From Catellatospora sp. TT07R-123 (lineage in GTDB: Bacteria; Actinomycetota; Actinomycetes; Mycobacteriales; Micromonosporaceae), in contig NZ_BNEM01000002.1 in NCBI RefSeq assembly GCF_018327705.1, positions 2,232,001-2,296,000 of the forward strand: a stretch of DNA of 64,000 nucleotides, given 5' to 3'. Shown here in pieces: positions 51,051 through 59,630 of the stretch; position 1 is the first letter of the stretch; every line of letters starts with the position of its first letter. The notes below the pieces were generated by a model, which worked only from the letters and a program-made list of their open reading frames with translations, did not search any database and was not told the DNA's origin. The translations under genes and the position numbers were made by a program.

Positions 51051-53231
51051 TCACGGAATGAAGGCGGTACCGATCTTGGGTACGCCGTTCACGACGGCGC
51101 CCCGGATGGTCACCGTGGCGCCCTCGATGATCCGGGTCACCTCGAACCGGCCCGCCGCGGGCAGCCCCTCACCGCTGGCGAGGCTGTCGACCAGCGCTTT
51201 CATCGCCTCCGAGCGGCCGCCGGCCGCCTCGACGATGGGCTCCAGGTTGTGCTTGGCCGGGTCGATGATGTGGGCGAGCTTGGACTCGGTGTTGGCGTAC
51301 TCGTACGCCTGCTCCATCACCTCTTCCGAGAAGCCCTCGCCCGCGGCGGCGCCCTCGGCTGCCGCCCCTTCCGCAGCAGCCCCCTCAGCAGCAGCGCCCT
51401 CGGCAGCCGCGGCCTCAGCGGCAGCAGCCTCGGCAGCGGCAGCTTCGGCGGCAGCGGCCTCGGCGGCGGCAGCAGCAGCCGCTTCCGCAGCGGCGGCCTC
51501 AGCAGCAGCAGCCGCGGCAGCCTCCGCGGCGGCGGCCTCGGCGGCGGCGACGGCAGCGGCCTCAGCAGCAGCCTCAGCAGCGGCAGCGGCAGCGGCCTCC
51601 GCAGCGGCCTCGGCGGCGGCAATGGCGGCAGCTTCCGCGGCGCCCGCGGCCAGGATCTCCGGTAGCAGGAAGACCGCCAGCGCGATCAGCGCGATCGCGC
51701 CCACCACCAGGGCCACCTTGACCCCGAAGGAGCAGTCGGTCAGCCCGGAGCAGTTGTCGGCGAACGCCGGAGCGGCCCAGACGCCGACCGCGGCGACCGC
51801 GGCCGCCGCGAGCACGGCGACGCGGCGCACGATCCGTGCCCAGAACCCGGCGGCCCGGCGCCCGGTCCGCGCCGCGAAGGTCGCGGTGCCCGGCGGCGGG
51901 AACGCGGGCGGTTCTCCCGCTACCGGCGCAGACGGCGGAGCCGGCGGGGCGGCGGGCGGGGCGGCCGGAGCCGACGCGGGCGGCGCGGCGGGCGGGGTCG
52001 CGATCGGCTGCGTCGGGATCGCCAGCGTCGGCGGCACCGACTCCGCGGCTGCGGCCGTACCGGCTGTACCGCCGGTGGTGGCCGGACCGGCCGGACCTGC
52101 CGGGGTGCGCAGGCGGCCGAAGGTCAGGCGCGGGCCGGGCAGCAGGAACACCGACACGATGAACGACAGGAAGATCGAGACGACCAGCGGCGTGAACGAG
52201 CGCTCGCCCTGGTCCACGAACGGCTGCACGATCAGCGACGTGGACAGGTAGCTGAACAGCACGCAGACGCCGATCCGGACCAGCAGCGGCACCTTGGCCA
52301 CGATCGCCGGGTAGTACGGGATCAGCGGCACCACCGCGACGCGCAGCAGCAGGATGCCGGTCAGCAGCACCCACACCACCAGGCCCAGGAACAGGTTGCC
52401 GACCAGGCCGGACAGCAGCAGCGTGACGAACAGCGCCTGCGCGGGCAGGAGCAGCAGCCGCATCACGTCGGGCAGCGCGCCGGGCGGCTTCGGGGCCGCC
52501 ACGGCCACGGCGGGCGGGCGGACCGGCTTGCGCGCGGCCAGCAGCACCGCGACACTGCGGGCCACCGCGGCGAACCCGGCGAACACCGCCAGCCAGAACG
52601 TGTTCGACTGGATCGGCTGCACCGCCGCGGTGTCGGGCACCTGCCCGGCGAAGCTCCACAGCGGACGGATCATGAACGGCGTGGCGTGCGCCCAGGCGTA
52701 GGTGTACCCGGCCACGACCAGCACGTACACGCCCTGTCCGGCCAGCAGGGCCAGGTCGGCGTTGCTTTTGCGGACCACCTGCGCGGTCCTGACGGCGAAG
52801 CCCGTGCCGAGCAGCGGGGCGATCACCAGCAGGCTGGCCAGCAGCAGGTACGACATCACCAGCGGGACGTACCCGGTGGTGAACTTGTCGAGCGGGTCGC
52901 CGTAGAACCAGAAGCCGGGCAGGCCGGTGCGGTCGGTCACGACCAGGTCCACCAGCGTGTACCCGGACCAGGTCCACAGCCCGACCGCCGAGCCCGCCCC
53001 TGCCGCCAGCACCATCAGCGCGACCACGAAGAACGAGTACGTGTAGACGGTGCCGGGGTGGATCAGTCCGAGGAACGCCCCGAGCACGAAGCCGCCCAGT
53101 GGCGCGACCAGCGCCAGCGGCGGCCAGGCGCGCAGGTACGCGCCGTCACCTGTGATCGCGCCCAGGGTCAGCCAGAACCGCCGCATCGCGGCGGGCAGCT
53201 GCAACCAGAGCGTGTCTACCAGCTTGTTCAC
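51051..53231 (-). CDS. Membrane-anchored polymorphic toxin-like protein with EAAA helical spacer
   Basis: The 726-residue protein has about eight membrane helices in residues 15-410, a Pro/Ala linker (about 420-465), an internal signal-like segment (about 469-490, ending APAFADN) plus another helix, a long Ala/Glu-rich helix made of EAAA units (about 530-630), and a C-terminal domain of about 95 residues. That domain contains a HIIDPAKHNL motif and ends with GAVVNGVPKIGTAFIP, features I associate with C-terminal toxin (RNase-like) modules of polymorphic toxins. A small immunity-like gene follows. The GTG start at 53231 overlaps the upstream stop (GTGA). Target and delivery unknown. Confidence 0.68.
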   Translation of the reverse strand: MNKLVDTLWLQLPAAMRRFWLTLGAITGDGAYLRAWPPLALVAPLGGFVLGAFLGLIHPGTVYTYSFFVVALMVLAAGAGSAVGLWTWSGYTLVDLVVTDRTGLPGFWFYGDPLDKFTTGYVPLVMSYLLLASLLVIAPLLGTGFAVRTAQVVRKSNADLALLAGQGVYVLVVAGYTYAWAHATPFMIRPLWSFAGQVPDTAAVQPIQSNTFWLAVFAGFAAVARSVAVLLAARKPVRPPAVAVAAPKPPGALPDVMRLLLLPAQALFVTLLLSGLVGNLFLGLVVWVLLTGILLLRVAVVPLIPYYPAIVAKVPLLVRIGVCVLFSYLSTSLIVQPFVDQGERSFTPLVVSIFLSFIVSVFLLPGPRLTFGRLRTPAGPAGPATTGGTAGTAAAAESVPPTLAIPTQPIATPPAAPPASAPAAPPAAPPAPPSAPVAGEPPAFPPPGTATFAARTGRRAAGFWARIVRRVAVLAAAAVAAVGVWAAPAFADNCSGLTDCSFGVKVALVVGAIALIALAVFLLPEILAAGAAEAAAIAAAEAAAEAAAAAAAEAAAEAAAVAAAEAAAAEAAAAAAAEAAAAEAAAAAAAEAAAAEAAAAEAAAAEAAAAEGAAAEGAAAEGAAAEGAAAGEGFSEEVMEQAYEYANTESKLAHIIDPAKHNLEPIVEAAGGRSEAMKALVDSLASGEGLPAAGRFEVTRIIEGATVTIRGAVVNGVPKIGTAFIP

Positions 53232-53920
53232 GGCACCTCCGAGGGGTTCGGGGCGGGGGCCTCGACCGGCGCGGCCGCCGGTCCGGTGGAGCGGGCGGCC
53301 AGGCGGCTGATCCCGGCCGCGGCGACGGCGCCGAGCGTGGCGCCGTACACGACGTGGCCGAGGGCCGAGACCTCCAGGAACTCGTTGAGCATCTGGATGC
53401 GCAGCCAGGTCGGGTAGAGGAACGCCATGCACAGTTCCAGGCCGATGCCCCACAGCGCGCCGGTCCACCAGGACGGGCGCCGGAACACCATCGTGTACGC
53501 CAGGCCGAAGAACGTGCCGTTGGAGATGTGGTACGCCAGGCCCACCGCGAAGATCAGCGCATCGGGATGGTTCGTGCCGATGAACAGCTCGCCGAAGATG
53601 TGGAACACGTGGAACGGCTTGAACGACATGTCGAACAGCGCCACCACACCGTAGCGCGCCGCGTCGTACGCCAGGGTGCCGATGAGGCCGGCGACCAGGC
53701 CGACCCCGGCCCGCCGGCGCAGCGCGCGGCGCCCGGCGGGGTCCAGGCGCGACAGCACGAAGCCGAAGACCGCCGCCCCCAGCAGCGCGAACGCGCCGAT
53801 GGCCAGCGGCAGCGAGATGTCGGTGAGGATGTGCAGCACCAGGCCGGCGCCGCCGGCCATGGGCAATCCGATGAGGAAGATCCGCCTACGCAGCGCCGGG
53901 ACACTGAGGTTAGCCGTCAC
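53228..53920 (-). CDS. Membrane protein coupled to the toxin gene
   Basis: The 230-residue protein has five to six membrane helices (about 15-60, 70-95, 115-150, 155-175, 185-205) and a soluble Pro/Ala tail. The central part FKPFHVFHIFGELFIGTNHPDA and GLAYHISNGTFFGLAYTMV contain several His in or near membrane segments. I do not recognise the family with certainty. It starts with GTG at 53920 and overlaps the toxin start (GTGA), so it may support membrane insertion or transport of the toxin protein. Confidence 0.7.
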   Translation of the reverse strand: MTANLSVPALRRRIFLIGLPMAGGAGLVLHILTDISLPLAIGAFALLGAAVFGFVLSRLDPAGRRALRRRAGVGLVAGLIGTLAYDAARYGVVALFDMSFKPFHVFHIFGELFIGTNHPDALIFAVGLAYHISNGTFFGLAYTMVFRRPSWWTGALWGIGLELCMAFLYPTWLRIQMLNEFLEVSALGHVVYGATLGAVAAAGISRLAARSTGPAAAPVEAPAPNPSEVP

Positions 53921-54015
53921 GCGCCGCTCCTATCCGAACAGGACACGTGGTACAGCAAACAGCCGCGACCCGGCAACCGGAAGCCCCGAACGGTGGAGGC
54001 GGGCCGCCTGTCGGC

Positions 54016-54615
54016 CTACGCGGGGCGCAGCGCGGCGAGCACGAAGTCGGTGACCTCGCGGGTGAGCTCGTCGGCGCCCTTGGGGCCGTCGGGGCGATAC
54101 CAGACCGGGATCTGGTTGACCATGCCGAACACCATCAGCGTCACCGTCTCGGCCGAGGCCACCGAGGCCAGCTCGCCGCGCGCCTGCCCGCGGTCGATCA
54201 CGGCACGGAAGGTCTCGTGGTAGCGGCGCCGGTCGGCGCGGATCGCCTCGCGCCGCTCCCGGTCCAGCCGGTGCATCTCGCGGCCGAAGACCGCCGCCTC
54301 CTGGGCGTGCCCGGCGGTCGTGGCGACCAGGCTGGCGATCACGGCGCGGACGGCCTCGGCCGTCGGCATCTCCCGCGCCACGATCGCGTCCAGCTCCGTG
54401 AGCTGGAGGGTGATCAGGTGGTGGTAGATCTCGTACAGCAGGTCGTCCTTGGAGCTGAAGTAGTGGTAGAGCGCGCCCTTGGTGACCTGGGCGCGCTCCA
54501 CCACCTGCTGCACCGACGTGGCGTCGTAGCCCTGCCCGGCGAACAGCTCCACCGCGGCGGCGAGCACCCGCTCGCGCACCCCCGGCCGCCGACCTGCCAC
54601 GTCTGCTCCCGTCAT
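54016..54615 (-). CDS. TetR-family regulator of the acyl-CoA operon
   Basis: The 199-residue protein starts at ATG 54615, overlapping the acyl-CoA dehydrogenase stop (ATGA). The TetR HTH is at about 15-55 with DATSVQQVVERAQVTKGALYHYFSSKDDLL. It is the last gene of the five-gene operon that begins at 58586. In actinobacteria such regulators usually bind palindromes like ACCGACCGGTCGGT upstream of their own fatty-acid-related operons; the perfect copy at 58648-58661 is a natural candidate. Confidence 0.88.
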   Translation of the reverse strand: MTGADVAGRRPGVRERVLAAAVELFAGQGYDATSVQQVVERAQVTKGALYHYFSSKDDLLYEIYHHLITLQLTELDAIVAREMPTAEAVRAVIASLVATTAGHAQEAAVFGREMHRLDRERREAIRADRRRYHETFRAVIDRGQARGELASVASAETVTLMVFGMVNQIPVWYRPDGPKGADELTREVTDFVLAALRPA

Positions 54616-55823
54616 CGGTATCGGGCCAGCTCCCGCTGCGCCACCGTGCGGCGGTGCACCTCGTCGGGACCGTCCGCGATCTGGAGGGTACGCGCGTGGG
54701 CGTACAGCGAGGCCAGTGGCGTGTCCTGGGACACCCCGGCCGCGCCGTGGGCCTGGATGGCGCGGTCGATGACCCGGCAGGCCATCGCGGGCACCACCAC
54801 CTTGATCGCGGCGATCTCGGTGCGCGCCCCCCGGTTGCCGACGGTGTCCATCAGCCAGGCCGTCTTCAGCACCAGCAGCCGGGCCTGCTCGATGTCGATG
54901 CGGGCGTCGGCGATCCACTCCTGCACCACGCCGTGGCCCGCGATCGGGCCGCCGAACGTCTCGCGCGACAGCACGCGGCGGCACATCAGCTCCAGGGCGC
55001 GTTCGGCCATACCGATGAGGCGCATGCAGTGGTGGATGCGGCCCGGACCCAGGCGCGCCTGGGCGATGGCGAAGCCCTCGTGCTCGCCGCCGACGAGGTT
55101 GGTCACCGGCACCCGGACCCGATCGAACTCGATCTCGGCGTGGCCGCCGTGGCTGCGGTCGTCGTAGCCGAACACGTGCGTGGAGCGGCGCCGGGTGACG
55201 CCGGGGGTGTCCAGCGGCACCAGGATCATGCTGTGGCGGCGGTGGCGCGGCCCGTCCGGGTCGGACAGCCCCATCACGATCGAGATCTCGCAGCGGGGGT
55301 TCATCGCACCCGACGACCACCACTTGCGCCCGTCCACCACGTACTCGTCGCCGTCGCGGGTGATGCGCAGCGCGATGTTGTTGGCGTCGGAGGAGGCCAC
55401 CTCGGGCTCGGTCATCGAGAAGCAGGACCGGATCTGCCCGGCCAGCAGCGGTTTGAGCCACCGTTCGTGCTGCTCCGGGGTGCCGAACTGGGCCAGCAGC
55501 TCCATGTTGCCGGTGTCGGGGGCGGCGCAGTTCATCGCCTCCGGTGCCAGCAGCGGGCTGCGGCCGGACAGCTCGGCCAGGTGCGCGTACTGGAGGTTGG
55601 TCAGCCCGGCGCCGTGCCCGGCGTCGGGCAGGAACAGGTTCCACAGCCCCCGGGCCTGGGCCTCCCGCTTGAGGTCCGCCATCAGCGGCGGGGAGTCCCA
55701 CCGGTCCGGTTCGGCCGCCATCTGCGCCTCGAACCCGGCCTCGGCCGGGAAGACCACCTCATCGAGGAAGGCCTGCACCCTGCCCGCCAGCTCGGCCGTA
55801 CGCCCGTCCATCGCGAAGTCCAT
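54612..55823 (-). CDS. Acyl-CoA dehydrogenase
   Basis: The 403-residue flavoenzyme follows the ACAD pattern: N-terminal helical domain, FSMTEPEVASSDANNI (FAD/substrate region near 140-155), the middle beta domain with RKWWSSGAMNPRCEI, and a C-terminal helical domain ending near QAHGAAGVSQDTPL and LQIADGPDEVHR. It oxidises an acyl-CoA thioester between C2 and C3 with FAD. The chain length is unknown. It is 5 bases downstream of the phosphotransferase gene, and its stop overlaps the TetR start. Confidence 0.9.
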   Translation of the reverse strand: MDFAMDGRTAELAGRVQAFLDEVVFPAEAGFEAQMAAEPDRWDSPPLMADLKREAQARGLWNLFLPDAGHGAGLTNLQYAHLAELSGRSPLLAPEAMNCAAPDTGNMELLAQFGTPEQHERWLKPLLAGQIRSCFSMTEPEVASSDANNIALRITRDGDEYVVDGRKWWSSGAMNPRCEISIVMGLSDPDGPRHRRHSMILVPLDTPGVTRRRSTHVFGYDDRSHGGHAEIEFDRVRVPVTNLVGGEHEGFAIAQARLGPGRIHHCMRLIGMAERALELMCRRVLSRETFGGPIAGHGVVQEWIADARIDIEQARLLVLKTAWLMDTVGNRGARTEIAAIKVVVPAMACRVIDRAIQAHGAAGVSQDTPLASLYAHARTLQIADGPDEVHRRTVAQRELARYR

Positions 55824-55828
55824 GCCGC

Positions 55829-56866
55829 CTACTCCCCTGCCGCCGAAAGTCCCTGTTCCACCAGATGCGGCACCATGGCGCCGACCGTCTCGAAGTCACG
55901 GCCCACGGTCTTGCCGGCGAGGAACCGGGCATGGATCCCCTCCAGGATGATCGCGAGCTTGTAGTACGCGAACGCGATGTACCAGTCCAGCTGCGCCAGG
56001 TCGACCCCGGTCGCCTCGGCGTACCAGGCGGTCAGCTGCCCGGCGGGCGGGAAGCCGCTGCCGGGTTCGAGCCCGCCGCCGGGCCGGGCGCCCTGCTCGG
56101 CCAGCACCGTGTACACGTGCAGCAGCCCGACGTCGGCCAGCGGATCGCCCAAGGTGCACATCTCCCAGTCGAGCACCGCCAGCACCCGGGTCACCGCCGG
56201 GTCGAACATGACGTTGTCGAGCCGGTAGTCCCCGTGCACGATCCCGGCCCGGCCCGAGTCCGGCACCGCCCCGGCGAGCCGGTCGTGCAGCCGCTGCAAC
56301 CCGGGCAGCTCCCGGGTGACCGAGCGCTGCCACTGCTTGTGCCAGATGGCGACCTGGCGCACCAGGTAGCCGTCGGGCTTGCCGAAGTCGGCCAGGCCCA
56401 CCTCGGCCGGGTCGACGGCGTGCAGCGCCACCAGCACGTCCACCAGGGTCCGGCCGCAGCGCTCCGCCTGCTCGCGCGTCAGCGGATCGTGGCCCACGCC
56501 CCGCAGGACGACGCCCGGCACCTCGTCCATCAGGTAGAACGGCGAGCCGATCACCTCGGGGTCGGTGCACAGCAGCCAGGTGCCGGGCACGGGCACGCCG
56601 GTGTCGCGCAGCGCGCGGATCACCCGGTACTCCCGGCCCATGTCGTGGGCGGTGGGCAGCACGTGCCCCAGCGGCGGCCGCCGCAGCACCCACCGGGTGG
56701 CACCGTCGGTCAGCCGGTACGTCAGATTGGATCGGCCGCCCTCGATCAGCTCCCCGCGCAGCGGCCCGGCCAGCTCCGCCGCCTGGTCCGCGCCGGGCAG
56801 GGCGTCGCGCAGGTACGCGGCCAGCCGGACCGTGTCGATGCCCGGCGGATCAGGGAAGAGGCTCAT
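55829..56866 (-). CDS. Phosphotransferase-family protein (APH/ACAD10-like)
   Basis: The 345-residue protein has the kinase-like APH fold: a Gly-rich N lobe, the catalytic loop IVHGDYRLDNVMF (HGD-x4-N) near residue 215 and VLDWEM as the metal-binding DxD-like element. In acyl-CoA dehydrogenase operons this family (as in human ACAD10/11) phosphorylates hydroxyacyl intermediates. The start ATG 56866 overlaps the LLM gene stop (ATGA). Its product probably feeds the dehydrogenase encoded next. Confidence 0.85.
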   Translation of the reverse strand: MSLFPDPPGIDTVRLAAYLRDALPGADQAAELAGPLRGELIEGGRSNLTYRLTDGATRWVLRRPPLGHVLPTAHDMGREYRVIRALRDTGVPVPGTWLLCTDPEVIGSPFYLMDEVPGVVLRGVGHDPLTREQAERCGRTLVDVLVALHAVDPAEVGLADFGKPDGYLVRQVAIWHKQWQRSVTRELPGLQRLHDRLAGAVPDSGRAGIVHGDYRLDNVMFDPAVTRVLAVLDWEMCTLGDPLADVGLLHVYTVLAEQGARPGGGLEPGSGFPPAGQLTAWYAEATGVDLAQLDWYIAFAYYKLAIILEGIHARFLAGKTVGRDFETVGAMVPHLVEQGLSAAGE

Positions 56867-57816
56867 CGCGGCGCCAGCTCCCGCACGGCGCGCTCGGCGT
56901 CCAGCCCCGGCAGCGGCACCAGCGCCAGCACCGGGGTGTCGATCCCGGCCGCCGCGTACCGGGCCACGTGCTCGCGGCACCGCCCGTACGACCCGTGCAC
57001 GATCAGCGCGTCGACGACCTCGTCCGGGATCGCCGCGGCCGCCTCCTTGCGCTGCCCCGCCGCCCAGGCCGCGTGCATGGGCGCGAGCTGCTCGCCGCGC
57101 CCCAGCCAGTCGTGGAACGCCGCGTACACGCTCACGGTCAGGTACGCCGCGATCAGCCGCCGCCCCAGTGCCCGTACGGCGCCGGCGTCCTCGCTCGGGC
57201 ACACGAAGATCCGGGCGGCCAGCTCCTTCGGGCCCAGCTCGGCGCGCACCTTCGGCACGTCCTCGACGGCGAGCCAGTTGGTGATCGCCCCGTCGGCCTC
57301 GCGCCCGGCCAGGCGCAGCATGCCCGGCCGCAGCGCGGCGAGCAGGATGCGCGGCGGTTCGGCAGGGGCCGGATCGAGGGCGAACCCGCGCACGCCGAAG
57401 GTGTCGTACGCCGTGTCGATCTTCTGGCCGCCCAGCGCGGCCCGCAGGAAGCGCAGCGTGTCGCGGGTGCGCTGGAACGGCTGGTCGAAGGCGGCCGCGT
57501 TCCAGTTCTCCACGATCACCGGTGAGCTGGCGCCGACGCCCAGCGCGAACCGGCCCGGCGCGAGCTGCGCCAGCGCGGAGGCGGTCATCGCCAGCAGGCC
57601 CGGACCCCGGGTGTAGACGGGCGCGATGGCGGTGCCCAGCCGCAGCGTGGGGGCGTGCTCGGCGGCCAGCACCAGCGGCGTGAACGCGTCGACGCCGTTG
57701 GTCTCGGCGGTCCAGACCCCGGTGTAGCCCAGCTCGGCCAGCAGCGGCAGCAGCCGCCGGTGCTCGGCCAGCGGCACCCCCGGCAGCGGGACGGTGATCT
57801 CCCAGCGCCCGCTCAT
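56863..57816 (-). CDS. F420-dependent LLM-class oxidoreductase
   Basis: The 317-residue protein is a bacterial-luciferase-fold enzyme: GYTGVWTAETNGVDAFTPL and LRLGTAIAPVYTRGPGLLAMTASALAQLAPGR are typical of F420-dependent LLM enzymes of actinobacteria. It likely reduces or oxidises an acyl or carbonyl intermediate with coenzyme F420. ATG 57816 is preferred over the upstream start 57882, which lies in the previous gene. Overlaps the SDR gene by 4 bases (ATGA). Confidence 0.86.
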   Translation of the reverse strand: MSGRWEITVPLPGVPLAEHRRLLPLLAELGYTGVWTAETNGVDAFTPLVLAAEHAPTLRLGTAIAPVYTRGPGLLAMTASALAQLAPGRFALGVGASSPVIVENWNAAAFDQPFQRTRDTLRFLRAALGGQKIDTAYDTFGVRGFALDPAPAEPPRILLAALRPGMLRLAGREADGAITNWLAVEDVPKVRAELGPKELAARIFVCPSEDAGAVRALGRRLIAAYLTVSVYAAFHDWLGRGEQLAPMHAAWAAGQRKEAAAAIPDEVVDALIVHGSYGRCREHVARYAAAGIDTPVLALVPLPGLDAERAVRELAPR

Positions 57817-58586
57817 CCCACGGTCACCGAGGTACGGATCAGCGACCCGCCGTCGACGGTCAGCGTCTGTCCGGTCATCCATCCTGACGCCGACCCGGCC
57901 AGGAACACCGCCACCGAGGCGATGTCCTCCGGCTCACCGATGCGCCCCAGCGGCAGCACCGCGTTCATCTGCTCCTCGAACGGCTCCCACAGCGCACGGG
58001 CGAGCTGCGTACGCACCAGCCCCGGCGCGATCCCGTTCACCCGCACCGACGGCGCCAGCTCGGCGGCGAACTGCCTGGTCAGGTGGATCACCGCGGCCTT
58101 GGTCGCGTTGTAGTAGCCGATCCCGTGCTCGGTCACCAGCCCGCCGACCGAGGCGATGTTGACGACGCTGCCGCCGTGCCGCGCCATCGAGGCGTGCCAC
58201 ACCGCCTGCGTCCACAGCACGATCGACAGCTGGTTGACCTGCACCGTCTTCTCCGCCTGGGACACGCTGATGTCGACCAGCGGCCCGAAGTACGGATTCG
58301 TCCCCGCGTTGTTGACCAGCACGTCCACCGTGCCGAACCGCTCGACCGCCGCGGCCACGCACTCCTGCACCTGCTCCGGCTCGCCGACGTGTGCCGCCTT
58401 CGCGAACACCCCCACCTGCGGGTACGCCTCCGCCAGCTCCGCCGCGACCGCGTCCAGCGCCTCCTGCCGCCGCGACACCAGCACCACGTTGGCGCCCTCG
58501 GCCGCCAGCGCCGTCGCGATGCCCTTGCCGATCCCCCGGGAAGCGCCCGTGACCAGCGCCGTCCTGCCCCGCAGACCCGTCTCCAC
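57813..58586 (-). CDS. SDR-family oxidoreductase
   Basis: The 257-residue short-chain dehydrogenase has the TGASRGIG cofactor motif near residue 14, NNAGTN near 90 and YYNATK (Tyr-x3-Lys) near 160, so it is catalytically complete. The GTG start at 58586 has GGAGG 8 bases upstream; a GTG at 58601 adds five residues and is the alternative. It is the first gene of the acyl-CoA/F420 operon. Substrate probably a beta-hydroxyacyl or similar intermediate. Confidence 0.87.
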   Translation of the reverse strand: METGLRGRTALVTGASRGIGKGIATALAAEGANVVLVSRRQEALDAVAAELAEAYPQVGVFAKAAHVGEPEQVQECVAAAVERFGTVDVLVNNAGTNPYFGPLVDISVSQAEKTVQVNQLSIVLWTQAVWHASMARHGGSVVNIASVGGLVTEHGIGYYNATKAAVIHLTRQFAAELAPSVRVNGIAPGLVRTQLARALWEPFEEQMNAVLPLGRIGEPEDIASVAVFLAGSASGWMTGQTLTVDGGSLIRTSVTVG

Positions 58587-58647
58587 CTGTCCAGCCTCCA
58601 CGTCGATGTTTGACGCACGCGCGGTCGGCGCCTACCTTACCCAACAG

Positions 58648-58661
58648 ACCGACCGGTCGGT
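58648..58661. promoter_or_regulatory. Perfect ACCGACCGGTCGGT palindrome, probable TetR operator
   Basis: A 14-base perfect palindrome in the divergent region between the SDR/acyl-CoA operon (starts 58586) and the SDR at 58729. It has the half-site ACCGAC seen in many actinobacterial TetR operators for fatty-acid and acyl-CoA genes. The operon ends with a TetR gene, making autoregulation likely. The similar palindrome at 219-238 shares the half-sites. Confidence 0.65.
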
Positions 58662-58728
58662 ATGGAGCTTGCGGCAGCCCGCCGCCCGCTGTCAACCGCC
58701 GACACCCCTACCCGAACGGAGTGGGCAC

Positions 58729-59514
58729 ATGCGCGTGGCCGGTTCCACCGTCGTCATCACGGGCGCCACCGGCGGCATCGGCGCCGCCCTGGCCCGCCGC
58801 TTCGCCACCGAGGGCGCGACCGGCCTGTGCCTGTCCGACCGCCCCGGCACCCCGCTCGACGCCCTGGCCGCCGAACTGTCCGCCGCAGGCGTCCCGACCA
58901 TCACCGTCGAAGCCGACGTCGCCGACGAGCAGCAGGTCACCGCCCTGGTCGAGGCGGCCGAACGAGAACTCGGGCGCATCGACCTGTTCTGCGCCAACGC
59001 GGGCATCGGCACCGGCGCGGGCCTCGACGCCGACCCGGCCGTCTGGGCCGCCGCCTGGTCGGTCAACGTCATGGCGCACGTGCACTCCGCCCGCGCCGTG
59101 CTGCCCGGCATGCTGGCGCGCGGCCACGGCTGGCTGCTGCACACCTGCTCGGCGGCCGGGCTGCTCAGCTCCCCCGGCGACGCTCCCTACGCGGTCACCA
59201 AGCACGCGGCGGTCGCGTTCGCCGAATGGCTGTCCATCGAGTACGGCGACCGCGGCATCGGCGTCAGCGTGCTGTGCCCGCAGGGCGTACGCACCCCGCT
59301 GCTCACCGACGGCCTCGCCGCCGGGTCCCCCGCCGCCCTGGCCGTGGCCCGCGCCGGCACCATCCTCGAACCCGAGGAGGTAGCCGACGCCACCGTCACC
59401 GCCCTGGCCGAGGGCCGCTTCCACATCCTCCCCCACCCCGAGGTCGCCGAATACCTCCGCCGCAAGGCCACCGACCCCGACCGCTGGCTCTCCGCCATGC
59501 GCCGCCTCCGCTGA
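58729..59514 (+). CDS. SDR-family oxidoreductase (divergent)
   Basis: The 261-residue short-chain dehydrogenase has TGATGGIGAA, CANAGIG, HTCSAAG and YAVTK (active-site Ser, Tyr, Lys). The C terminus EYLRRKATDPDRWLSAMRRLR is typical of a group that often flanks acyl-CoA genes. ATG 58729 is preceded by CGGAG. It faces away from the acyl-CoA operon across the palindrome at 58648, so both may be co-regulated. A palindromic repeat follows its stop. Confidence 0.88.
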   Translation: MRVAGSTVVITGATGGIGAALARRFATEGATGLCLSDRPGTPLDALAAELSAAGVPTITVEADVADEQQVTALVEAAERELGRIDLFCANAGIGTGAGLDADPAVWAAAWSVNVMAHVHSARAVLPGMLARGHGWLLHTCSAAGLLSSPGDAPYAVTKHAAVAFAEWLSIEYGDRGIGVSVLCPQGVRTPLLTDGLAAGSPAALAVARAGTILEPEEVADATVTALAEGRFHILPHPEVAEYLRRKATDPDRWLSAMRRLR

Positions 59515-59550
59515 CCCTCCCCGCCCCCGCGTCTGCCGCGCGTGGTTTGC

Positions 59551-59614
59551 GTGCAGTTTCGGGGAAAGTGCACGAATCTTGGACCTGATTCCAGCACTTT
59601 CCCCGAAACTGCAC
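59551..59614. repeat. Palindromic repeat element, copy D (intergenic)
   Basis: A 64-bp element with arms 59551-59567 and 59598-59614 (17 of 17 pairing) and imperfect inner pairing to GAATC/GATTC. It is almost identical to copy A, also between two convergent genes (SDR and the unknown gene at 59631). Confidence 0.85.
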
Positions 59615-59630
59615 GCTGAAGAACCGCGCG

